DNA from: Acidimicrobiia bacterium
GTDB taxonomy: Bacteria; Actinomycetota; Acidimicrobiia; IMCC26256; PALSA-555
DNA: 9,457 bases
NCBI GenBank assembly: GCA_022865365.1
Contig: JALHSW010000530.1
Span: 1 to 9,457 of the forward strand
Reading direction: 5' to 3'
Shown: one piece after another, positions 1-6,401 of the stretch
How positions within the stretch are numbered: position 1 is the first letter of the stretch
How the letters are laid out: the number at the start of each line of letters is the position of its first letter
Notes under the pieces: model-generated
Seen by the model: the letters and a program-made list of their open reading frames with translations, nothing else
What the model was told of the DNA's origin: nothing
Database searches by the model: none
Translations under genes and position numbers: made by a program

Positions 1-473
<473 letters not shown>

Positions 474-478
474 GTCTG

Positions 479-543
479 GACTCCTGTGGGTACGAGCGCG
501 GTCGAGCCGCGCGCCCTTCGCGAGGAAGGCTTCACGAGGAGTC
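479..543 (-). promoter_or_regulatory. Structured ahcY leader with the ribosome-binding site paired in a helix
   Basis: On the minus-strand transcript, GACUCCU (543-537) is perfectly complementary to AGGAGUC (485-479), which contains the ahcY Shine-Dalgarno. Past one bulged C (536) the helix continues as GUG (535-533) with CAC (488-486), giving 10 bp. This helix encloses two further perfect hairpins: CCUUC/GAAGG with a 5-nt loop (529-515) and GCGCGG/CCGCGC with a 5-nt loop (512-496). The result is a three-way junction that would hide the ribosome site. An additional hairpin CCCGG-UGAU-CCGGG (559-546) lies just upstream. AhcY genes in some bacteria are controlled by SAH riboswitches, but I do not see the conserved core of that family. 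The fold was derived by eye. Confidence 0.45.
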
Positions 544-592
544 GGCCCGGATCACCGGGTCACAGCCTGTCGAGGGGCCCGACCGAGCACTC

Positions 593-598
593 AGCATA
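593..598 (-). promoter_or_regulatory. Possible ahcY promoter -10 element
   Basis: The minus-strand hexamer TATGCT (598-593) fits the actinobacterial TANNNT -10 pattern. It would place a transcription start near 586-585, giving a leader of about 112 nt that contains all the hairpins described upstream of ahcY. No good TTGACA-like -35 is seen at 17-18 bp spacing; that region is occupied by the proximal arm of the 17-bp inverted repeat (617-633). An 8-bp inverted repeat (567-574 with 610-617) brackets the hexamer. Confidence 0.3.
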
Positions 599-616
599 CC
601 GCCGCAGCACTCGACA

Positions 617-669
617 GCTTTCATTGCACCGTGGGTTGCGCTGAGCGGTACTCACGGTGCAATGAAAGC
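617..669. repeat. 17-bp perfect inverted repeat, possible terminator or operator
   Basis: GCTTTCATTGCACCGTG at 617-633 is repeated as its exact reverse complement at 653-669, separated by 19 nt. The central 9 bases, CGCTGAGCG (639-647), are also symmetric about the same midpoint (643). The right arm starts 35 nt after the isomerase stop codon, a typical terminator position. However, neither strand shows a T-tract next to the arms, so it is not a canonical intrinsic terminator. The other arm reaches the -35 zone of the proposed ahcY promoter, so an operator or a dispersed repeat are alternatives. The inverted repeat is certain; its role is not. Confidence 0.55.
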
Positions 670-704
670 CCCAGAGGCGCGTACCGCGTCGGAATCGCCT
701 CGCG

Positions 705-1751
705 TCAGGCCTGGATCGGGCCGAGCGCGGCTTTGAGCTGGGCGATGGCATCGATCGGCCCGGGGTCGACGTCGTTTGCCAGCGCGAGGTAACAGCTCGC
801 CCACGTGCCGAGGTACATGAGGTCGAGGAGCTGGGCGAGGCGCCCTTCCCCCTCGGCTTCGATCTCCAGTACCTGCACGAAGACCTCTTCGATCATCTCG
901 CGTGCGAACGCGATCTGTTCGGAGAGGCGAGGGTGCTCGAAGCCATGGCGGAGCTGGACGAGCGTGAGGACCTGGCGCGTGACGTCGCCGTGCTGACCCC
1001 AACCGCAGATCTCTGCGTGGTTCAGCTCGGGATACGCACCCCAGAACGCGGGTGCCTTGGCGGTCTCGTTGATGTCGTTCTTGAGCCGTCGCGCCGCGAC
1101 CGCTCCCAACGCCCCACCGCCGTAGACCACCGGGATCGTGCGCCCGATGCGGCGGGCGAGCTCGCGAGCGGGGTTCTTCGCGCCCTCGACCTCGGGGCGG
1201 CACTGATCACGTCGGCGCGCGAGCTGCTCCTGGGCCTTGATCAACGCGGCGTGGCCTTCGGGAAAGATGCCGAGCCGGAACACGGTGACGAGCAGGGGGG
1301 CAAGCAGCGCGCCGAGCGCACCGCGGGGCATGAGACCCGTCGGACATGAGATGCGCAGCCCGTGGTGCGAGGCGGCGAGCTCGTCGAGCGCGCCCCCCGT
1401 GGTGACGGTGACGACCGGAGCGCCGGCCTCGAACGCGCCGCGCGCCATCGAAACCGTCTCCTCCGTGTTGCCCGAGTACGACAGTGCGAAGACAAGCGTG
1501 CGCGGGCCGATGAACGCCGGCGTGCGGTACTGCTTGAGGACCGTCACCGGGACTGGCAGCGCGCTGCCGACGGCCTGGAGCACGTCGCCTGCCATGCCGG
1601 AGCCACCCATCCCGAGCACGGCAATGGAGTCGATCGCGTCTCCCGCGGGCAACGACGACAGGTCGGCCTCGGCCGCGAGCTCGTGCGCGGTCTCGAGCTG
1701 CTCGGGCAAGCCGGTGACCGCGTCGAGGAAGCCCAGGGAGTCAACTGCCAC
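705..1751 (-). CDS. Bifunctional phosphoglucose/phosphomannose isomerase (SIS domain)
   Basis: This enzyme interconverts glucose-6-P or mannose-6-P with fructose-6-P in the cytoplasm, feeding mannose-6-P to the ManB encoded upstream. The protein has 348 residues, normal for the compact PGI/PMI family. It shows two SIS domains: the first with GMGGSGMAGD (47-56) and the sugar-phosphate loop SYSGNTEET (91-99), the second with VVYGGGALGAVAARRLKNDINE. By family comparison the catalytic candidates are Glu229 (NDINETAKAP), His245 (ELNHAE) and Lys340 (QLKAAL). The start is GTG at 1751, with GGGAG seven bases upstream. The open frame could be extended to 1808, but that extension is just the 64-bp repeat array and has no family likeness. 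No class I mannose isomerase lies in this window, so this protein may be the only PMI of the pathway. Substrate preference cannot be told from sequence. Confidence 0.93.
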   Translation of the reverse strand: MAVDSLGFLDAVTGLPEQLETAHELAAEADLSSLPAGDAIDSIAVLGMGGSGMAGDVLQAVGSALPVPVTVLKQYRTPAFIGPRTLVFALSYSGNTEETVSMARGAFEAGAPVVTVTTGGALDELAASHHGLRISCPTGLMPRGALGALLAPLLVTVFRLGIFPEGHAALIKAQEQLARRRDQCRPEVEGAKNPARELARRIGRTIPVVYGGGALGAVAARRLKNDINETAKAPAFWGAYPELNHAEICGWGQHGDVTRQVLTLVQLRHGFEHPRLSEQIAFAREMIEEVFVQVLEIEAEGEGRLAQLLDLMYLGTWASCYLALANDVDPGPIDAIAQLKAALGPIQA

Positions 1752-1815
1752 GGTTTCGCTCCCTCGACAGCGCGGTACGTGCCGCCGGCCTCGGAGCCGT
1801 TCGCTCAACTGCCAC
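1741..1815 (-). CDS. Repeat-encoded small ORF 3 (24 codons), overlaps the isomerase start
   Basis: GTG at 1815 has GGGAG seven bases upstream. The frame stops at TGA 1743-1741, which lies within codons 3-4 (GTT GAC) of the isomerase gene starting at 1751. A ribosome ending here would sit on the isomerase start, so this ORF could couple isomerase translation to that of the upstream genes. The predicted peptide equals that of small ORF 1. Confidence 0.35.
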   Translation of the reverse strand: MAVERTAPRPAARTALSRERNRGS

Positions 1816-1879
1816 GGCTTCGCTCCCTCGACAACGCGGTACGTGCCGCCGACCTCGGAGCCGTTCGCTCAACTGCCAC
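1805..1879 (-). CDS. Repeat-encoded small ORF 2 (24 codons)
   Basis: GTG at 1879 has GGGAG seven bases upstream. It begins inside the last codons of small ORF 1 in another frame and ends at TGA 1807-1805, overlapping the next start by 11 nt. Its peptide differs from ORF 1 at two residues: Pro10 becomes Ser and Asn21 becomes Ser. The two coding changes among three base changes give no sign of selection on the peptide. Confidence 0.35.
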   Translation of the reverse strand: MAVERTAPRSAARTALSRERSRGS

Positions 1880-1943
1880 GGTTTCGCTCCCTCGACAGCG
1901 CGGTACGTGCCGCCGGCCTCGGAGCCGTTCGTTCAACTGCCAC
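1869..1943 (-). CDS. Repeat-encoded small ORF 1 (24 codons)
   Basis: GTG at 1943 lies 8 nt after the Trm112 stop (1954-1952), close enough for reinitiation. The only upstream purine stretch, GAGG, is at a poor distance. The frame runs for 24 codons to a TGA at 1871-1869, which overlaps the next repeat start by 11 nt (GTGGCAGTTGA). The product would be Arg-rich, starting MAVERTAPRP and ending SRERNRGS. No family is recognised. It may serve only to carry ribosomes across the array. Confidence 0.3.
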   Translation of the reverse strand: MAVERTAPRPAARTALSRERNRGS

Positions 1944-1951
1944 GGTCTCGC

Positions 1952-2188
1952 TCAGGCCTCGAAGGTGGGGGTGACGCCGTCGGCCTCGGCCTTCGCGACG
2001 AGTCGTGCGTGCTCGGTCTCGCCGATTGCCTCGGCCTCGTCGATGAGCATGATCGGGATGTCGTCACGCACGGCGTAGCGCCGCTTGAGGCGGGGGTTGT
2101 AGAGCGACGATTCGTCCTCGAAGTAGAGGAGCGGGCCCTTGTCGTCGGGGCAGGCGAGGATCTCGAGCAGCTGGGGATCGAGCGACAC
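1952..2188 (-). CDS. Trm112 family protein (UPF0434-like)
   Basis: Trm112-type proteins are small partners that stabilise or activate SAM-dependent methyltransferases; the bacterial ones often have no assigned role. The protein has 78 residues. The family opening VSLDPQLLEILACPDDKGPL is present, followed by a Tyr-rich strand (LLYFEDESSLYNPRLKRRYAVRD) and the typical DIPIMLIDEA near the middle. Only one Cys of the usual zinc-ribbon set is visible (in ACPDDKG), so zinc binding is doubtful. The start is GTG at 2188, with AAGGAG six bases upstream; an in-frame extension to 2251 overlaps manB and lacks family likeness. It sits 22 nt after manB and directly before the 64-bp repeat array. The manB-Trm112-isomerase order recurs in actinobacteria, as I recall it, which supports a shared operon without explaining a role in mannose metabolism. 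Confidence 0.88.
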   Translation of the reverse strand: MSLDPQLLEILACPDDKGPLLYFEDESSLYNPRLKRRYAVRDDIPIMLIDEAEAIGETEHARLVAKAEADGVTPTFEA

Positions 2189-2210
2189 GTGGCTCTCCTT
2201 CTTCGGGGAT

Positions 2211-3578
2211 TCAGTCTGCCTCGGCGCCGATGAGCGCGAGCACTTCGGCAACGTGCTCGGCGCACGAGTCGGCGTCGGCCGCTTCGAGGTTGAGGCGCAA
2301 GAGCGGCTCGGTGTTGCTCGGTCGGAGGTTGAACCACCAGTCGCCGAGATCGACGGTCAAGCCGTCGAGCCGGTCCTGGGGCGCGCCCACGAAGGCCTTG
2401 GCCACGGCGTCGACCGACGCGGCCGGGTCGGCGACCCGCCGGTTGATCTCGCCCGAGTCGGTGTAGCGCTCCAGCGGGGTGCGCAGCTCGGAGAGCGGGA
2501 TCCCGGCGCGCGACAGCGTCTCGAGCACCACGAGGGCTGCGATCAGACCGGAATCGGCGCGGTAGTTGTTGCGGAAGTAGTAGTGGCCGGAATGCTCGCC
2601 GCCGAAGATCGCGCCGGTCTCGGCCATGACCTGCTTGATGTACGAATGCCCGACGCGCGTGCGCACCGTCGTGCCGCCGAGCTCGCGCACCATCTCGGGC
2701 ACCGACTTTGAGCAGATCAGGTTGTGCACGACCATGCGGTCCTCCGCCGGCCCGTCGGGGGGCTGTCGTTGGAGGATCGACTGGGCGACGATCGCAGTCG
2801 TGAGCGATCCGCTGAGCGGCTGCGTGGTGTCATCGACCAGGAACACGCGATCCGCGTCACCGTCGAACGCGAGCCCGACGTCGGCGCGCGCCTCGAGAAC
2901 AGCATGTTGGAGGTCCTCGAGGTTCTCGGGCTGGATCGGGTCGGCAGGATGGTTCGGGAACGTGCCGTCGAGCTCCTCGAACAAGATGCTGAGCTCGAAG
3001 GGCAGGCCCGCGAACACGGCAGGCACGACGAGGCCGCCGACCCCGTTCGCAGTGTCGGCGACGACACGAAGGGGTGCCAGCGCTTCGAGGTCGACGAAGG
3101 AACGCACATGCGTGACGAACTCCGGGAGGAGGTCGAGCTGCTCGGCGCGGCCTGGCTCCTCCGCCCGCTCGAGCAGCCCGTCGGCAACTGCGGCCTTGAT
3201 CTGGAGCAGTCCGGTCTCTTCACCGACCGGCGCTGCGCCGGCGCGGCACAGCTTGACGCCGTTGTACTGGGCCGGATTGTGGCTGGCGGTGAACATCGCC
3301 GCAGGGGCGTCGAGGTGGCCCGCGGCGAAGTACACGAGGTCGGTCGACGCGAACCCGAGATCGACGACGTCGGCACCGGCGAGGTTGACGCCTTCGATGA
3401 AGGCGGCCACCAGCGCCTCGCCGGACGGGCGCGAGTCCCGACCGACCAGGACACGCGCCGCGCCCGTGAAGCCGACGAACGCATTGCCGACGCGACGCGC
3501 GACGGATTCGTCGATCTGGTCGGGATAGACGCCGCGCACGTCGTACGCCTTGAAGATCGAGTCGAGCTCAGCTGTCAT
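2211..3578 (-). CDS. manB: Phosphomannomutase/phosphoglucomutase
   Basis: This alpha-D-phosphohexomutase converts mannose-6-P to mannose-1-P (often also glucose-6-P to glucose-1-P), the step before GDP-mannose. The protein has 455 residues, the usual family length. All four active-site elements are present in order: the phosphoserine loop TASHNPAQYNG with Ser99, the metal loop FDGDADRV with Asp239, Asp241 and Asp243, the sugar-binding loop GGEHSGHYYF with Glu328 and Ser330, and the phosphate-binding loop RPSNTEPLLR (419-428). The start is ATG at 3578, which opens the conserved segment ELDSIFKAYDVRGVYPD. It overlaps the end of the membrane-protein gene by 11 nt (ATGACAGCTGA), so translation is probably coupled. 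The longer open frame to 3731 is a shadow of the upstream gene. Together with the isomerase downstream it makes a short mannose-activation route. Which sugar it prefers is not resolvable here. Confidence 0.96.
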   Translation of the reverse strand: MTAELDSIFKAYDVRGVYPDQIDESVARRVGNAFVGFTGAARVLVGRDSRPSGEALVAAFIEGVNLAGADVVDLGFASTDLVYFAAGHLDAPAAMFTASHNPAQYNGVKLCRAGAAPVGEETGLLQIKAAVADGLLERAEEPGRAEQLDLLPEFVTHVRSFVDLEALAPLRVVADTANGVGGLVVPAVFAGLPFELSILFEELDGTFPNHPADPIQPENLEDLQHAVLEARADVGLAFDGDADRVFLVDDTTQPLSGSLTTAIVAQSILQRQPPDGPAEDRMVVHNLICSKSVPEMVRELGGTTVRTRVGHSYIKQVMAETGAIFGGEHSGHYYFRNNYRADSGLIAALVVLETLSRAGIPLSELRTPLERYTDSGEINRRVADPAASVDAVAKAFVGAPQDRLDGLTVDLGDWWFNLRPSNTEPLLRLNLEAADADSCAEHVAEVLALIGAEAD

Positions 3579-6105
3579 GCGCGGGCACCGGGTCGGACTC
3601 CGTGAGGGGAGGGTCCATCGTACCGGTGCCCGGATTCTCCACGCCCTGATTCTCGACGGCCGGTTGCTCGGCACGGCGGCGCCTGCGGATCGGCCACCAC
3701 ACGAGGAGCCCGACACCGACCACACCCGCAAGGGTGCCGAGACGACCCAGCCATTCCGCGGTGGTCGTTCCGAACGACAACGTCACGTGCTTGGAGGTCG
3801 GAACGACCACCATCTGGTTCGGCGTCGCGCGATACGGACCGTCCGCGCCCGTGGCCTCCCAGTTCGGGAACCAGGACTCCTTCACGATGATGGGAACGCC
3901 GGTCCGTGAGACGTCGAACGAGATCGAGTCGTCGGTCCGGTGCACGTTCGTCACGTCGACGTCGGGCAGCGGCTCATTGGCGACCTTGCGGGCCCGCTCG
4001 GTCCCGACGTGCTGCCACGACGCAGGGCCGTCGTCGACGAGCACCCGGTCGAGCGCGTCGGGGTCGTTGAACCACGGCACGGCGATGCAGTCGGGCCACT
4101 CGTGGATTCGCAGGTCCTTCGCGTCGAGCCCGAGCCCCTTGAGCCGGCGGAGGCACGCGGCCTCGTCGCGGCTCGTGAACTCGTCGACGACGACCGGCCG
4201 GTTCTCGAGCGGGCTCACCAGCTCCGCGCTCCGGACGCGATAGATGCTCCAGCCGTTGGGCTGCGCCTGGTCGAGATCGGGCGATGTCGCCACCAGGCGC
4301 AGCCGAGGGTCTGCGTCGGCCAGGCTCTTCGATGCATCAGCGTGGACCGCGAGGTAGCGGATGCCGAGAACCTGGAGCCAGCGCACCCCGAGCGCGAAGT
4401 CGGCCTGGGTGCGGTACGGGACGCCGCGCACGGCACCGGACGAGTTCCCGGCGGCGGCCAAGGCTGCCGTTGCCATGAAGTGGTACGGGGTCGAGGCGGA
4501 CGCCTCGTAGTACACGCCTTCGTTCGACGCGATGCGTCCGTGCGTCCAGTACGGCAAGAGCATCAGCGCGAGCGGCGACCCGTACACGTTGAGCTGGGTG
4601 TTCCCCTCCCACAGCAGCCGGCCGGGGGGAAGCTGCGCCGCCGCGTCGATGAACGCGCGGTACTCCGGGTACTGCTTCTTGGGCGTGGCGCCGTCGCCGC
4701 GCGTGTCCTCGTAGCCGCGGAAGTTCCAGCGCGTCCAGTACGGGAGGAACGACTTGTCGTGGTCGAGCGCGATCAGCGTGCCGACCGCGAGCACCAGGGT
4801 GAGGGCCCCGGCCACGATCGCGGCGACGAGCTTCGGCGGCGTGCGCGACTCCTCCCGTTCCGCGGCGCGGCGCGCCAGCCAGGCTGCGCCGCGGATGAGC
4901 TCGGCGATCCCGAGACCCATGAGGAGGAAGAGACCGAGATACCAGAACGGCAGGAACCGCAGGTTCCACGCCGGCGTCGCCTGGATGTCCTCCCAGAAGC
5001 GAAACATGAGCCCGGCAAGCGAGGTGATCGCGACCACCACGAACGTCGACGGTCGACGTGCGACGATCCCCCCGATGATCGCGGCACCGATGAGCACGGT
5101 CGCGCCCCACTGCCAGGGCCAGATGCCGTCGAGTCCGAAGAGGTAGCTCGGGAAGAGGTAGTCGGAGTACTGCGTGATCGGCGTGTACCGCATGTCGGTC
5201 GTGTACCCGAGCACCGAGAGCAGCGGCACCGTCCACACCGCGGTCAGCAGCCCGCCGACGACCGCGATCGCCGCGGCTCGCCCGAGCGACCGGAGGGGCC
5301 CGGCCGCGAGCCACACCACGAGCGCGCCGACGACCGCGAAGATCGCGACGACGAGGTGACTCATGATCACGAGGGCGAGCAGGACGGCCGGTAGCCACAT
5401 CCGTCGACCGTTGCGCAGCGAGGCGGCGAGAGCCCCGAGGAACGCGAGCGAGAGCGCGAGCGCCAACGTGTACGAGAACTCCCCGGCCAGGTTGCTGGCG
5501 AGCGAGCCTCCCGCGATGTGCTGGTTGAACGCGATCGATTGGGCCGTGCTGGTCGTGCCCGGATCGCCGGTAAAGAAGAGGAAGGCAGTGGCGGCGACCG
5601 CGAAGGCAGCCGGTGCCGGACGCGGCAACCGCAACCCGCGAGCGAAGGCGTACGCGCCGATCGGCATGAGCAGCGGGCCGAGAACCGTGCCGAGCTTGAA
5701 CGCGACGTTGTACGGAGCAACGAGGTCGAGACCGACGATCGCGAGCGCGGGGATCGGGAAGTAGAACTGGCCGGCCGGGAAACCGCCGTAGAAGTCGGGC
5801 GACCACCCCGAGAGTCGCCAGGGCAGGAGATGGTCACGCAGGTACGCGGGCCACCACACGTGCGCGGCGGTGTCACCGCCCGCGGGCGTCGTGTTCCGGA
5901 ACAGGAGGCTCGGCTCGAGCTGCACGAAGATGAACGCGCAGCATGCCGCCACGACGAGCAGCCCGACCCAGACGTCGAGACGAGCCCACCAGCTCGTACC
6001 GTCGGGCGGGATTGGCGCAGACGGTCGGTCGTCCGACCACCCGGTTCCGGGCGCCGCGGGCGAATCCGATGCCGTCTCGCTCCCCGCCTCCGTCGTCACC
6101 GCCAT
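3568..6105 (-). CDS. Large GT-C/YfhO-like polytopic membrane protein (possible glycosyltransferase)
   Basis: The protein has 845 residues. After a Ser/Pro-rich cytoplasmic start, the first membrane segment (about 45-63) is followed by an outer loop with GGDTAAHVWWPAYLRDHLLPW (76-96) and DFYGGFPAGQFYFP. This loop style is typical of GT-C glycosyltransferases and the PTPS-related membrane family, with Asp78 a candidate catalytic acid. About ten more hydrophobic segments reach residue 447. A soluble, probably extracytoplasmic domain spans about 450-785 and ends with SWFPNWEATGADG, like the C-terminal part of YfhO-type proteins. A last membrane segment (about 786-805) and a RRRRR tail follow. GT-C enzymes use polyprenyl-phosphate sugars; overlap with manB suggests mannose, by inference only. 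ATG 6105 was taken as start; it lacks a clear Shine-Dalgarno, and GTG two codons later is possible. Membrane topology is confident; enzyme function is not. Confidence 0.85.
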   Translation of the reverse strand: MAVTTEAGSETASDSPAAPGTGWSDDRPSAPIPPDGTSWWARLDVWVGLLVVAACCAFIFVQLEPSLLFRNTTPAGGDTAAHVWWPAYLRDHLLPWRLSGWSPDFYGGFPAGQFYFPIPALAIVGLDLVAPYNVAFKLGTVLGPLLMPIGAYAFARGLRLPRPAPAAFAVAATAFLFFTGDPGTTSTAQSIAFNQHIAGGSLASNLAGEFSYTLALALSLAFLGALAASLRNGRRMWLPAVLLALVIMSHLVVAIFAVVGALVVWLAAGPLRSLGRAAAIAVVGGLLTAVWTVPLLSVLGYTTDMRYTPITQYSDYLFPSYLFGLDGIWPWQWGATVLIGAAIIGGIVARRPSTFVVVAITSLAGLMFRFWEDIQATPAWNLRFLPFWYLGLFLLMGLGIAELIRGAAWLARRAAEREESRTPPKLVAAIVAGALTLVLAVGTLIALDHDKSFLPYWTRWNFRGYEDTRGDGATPKKQYPEYRAFIDAAAQLPPGRLLWEGNTQLNVYGSPLALMLLPYWTHGRIASNEGVYYEASASTPYHFMATAALAAAGNSSGAVRGVPYRTQADFALGVRWLQVLGIRYLAVHADASKSLADADPRLRLVATSPDLDQAQPNGWSIYRVRSAELVSPLENRPVVVDEFTSRDEAACLRRLKGLGLDAKDLRIHEWPDCIAVPWFNDPDALDRVLVDDGPASWQHVGTERARKVANEPLPDVDVTNVHRTDDSISFDVSRTGVPIIVKESWFPNWEATGADGPYRATPNQMVVVPTSKHVTLSFGTTTAEWLGRLGTLAGVVGVGLLVWWPIRRRRRAEQPAVENQGVENPGTGTMDPPLTESDPVPAHDS

Positions 6106-6228
6106 GCCCGACAGCCTGCCAGCAACGGATGGCGGCGCTCGGTCGCGGAGCAGCCGAGCGGTTCGAACGGCGGCGGCCGGGTACCCCGGGGTCGCCGAGG
6201 AGTCCTCGACCAGTCCTCTCGACCAGGC

Positions 6229-6396
6229 CTATGGGTGACAAACGAGCTCGAGCACGCGGTCGAGCGGGATCTCGCCTTCGGGCGACTCCCACGTCTGGAC
6301 CTCACAGCCTCCGCAGCGGCGGAACGTGAGCTCGGATCCTGCAACGTGCATGCGGATCTCGATCAGAGCGCTCTTGGCACAGGTAGGACACAGCAT
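6229..6396 (-). CDS. Small zinc-ribbon protein (55 residues)
   Basis: The protein starts MLCPTCAKSALIEIRMHVAG and has two CxxC knuckles, Cys3/Cys6 and Cys28/Cys31 (FRRCGGCEVQTWE), spaced as in a treble-clef or rubredoxin-like zinc ribbon. The C-terminal part (GEIPLDRVLELV) looks like a short helix; an extra Cys53 is present. No enzymatic domain fits in this length, so a nucleic-acid or protein-binding role is likely, but the function is unknown. ATG at 6396 is chosen because it opens directly on the first knuckle and has a G-tract ending 5 bases upstream; an in-frame ATG at 6438 would add 14 residues without family character and would cut through the hairpin. The gene is 123 nt upstream of the membrane-protein gene and on the same strand, so it is probably the first or second gene of the mannose operon. 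Confidence 0.8.
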   Translation of the reverse strand: MLCPTCAKSALIEIRMHVAGSELTFRRCGGCEVQTWESPEGEIPLDRVLELVCHP

Positions 6397-6401
6397 GCTC
6401 G

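Larger units (their letters stand above)
1741..1953. repeat. 64-bp tandem repeat array, three full copies plus a partial fourth
   Basis: Full units occupy 1741-1804, 1805-1868 and 1869-1932; 21 bases of a fourth unit occupy 1933-1953. Copies 1 and 3 differ only at their last base. Copy 2 differs from copy 1 at three internal positions, all transitions (T to C, G to A, G to A, plus-strand reading). On the minus strand every unit ends with GGGAGCGAAACC followed by GTGGCAGTTGA, that is a Shine-Dalgarno and start codon. The array begins at the Trm112 stop codon (the GA of its TGA lies in the partial copy) and ends 11 nt inside the isomerase gene. Each unit also holds a small hairpin, GCGG-N6-CCGC. 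The layout recalls mycobacterial MIRU elements, though no sequence relation is claimed. Confidence 0.95.

Noticed and set aside
474..600. Known SAH or SAM-IV riboswitch upstream of ahcY
   Set aside because: The conserved cores of those families were looked for on the minus strand and not recognised, so only an unclassified structured leader is reported.
560..751. 63-codon minus-strand frame crossing the 17-bp inverted repeat
   Set aside because: It starts inside the isomerase gene in another frame and its codons simply spell the two repeat arms; no ribosome site.
1741..1953. CRISPR array
   Set aside because: The 64-bp units are head-to-tail with no unique spacers and carry a ribosome site and start codon.
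1362..2078. Plus-strand open frames running through the 64-bp array (238 and 245 codons)
   Set aside because: They are antisense to the isomerase and Trm112 genes and stay open only because of base composition; they have no ribosome site and no domain.
3940..5394. 484-codon plus-strand open frame over the GT-C-like gene
   Set aside because: The composition is Arg/Glu/Asp/His-rich, without hydrophobic core or motif, and it lies wholly over a convincing membrane-protein gene.
6205..6226. 9-bp direct repeat CTCGACCAG before the GT-C-like gene
   Set aside because: Two short copies 13 bp apart in GC-rich DNA, with no symmetry or relation to a promoter; probably chance.
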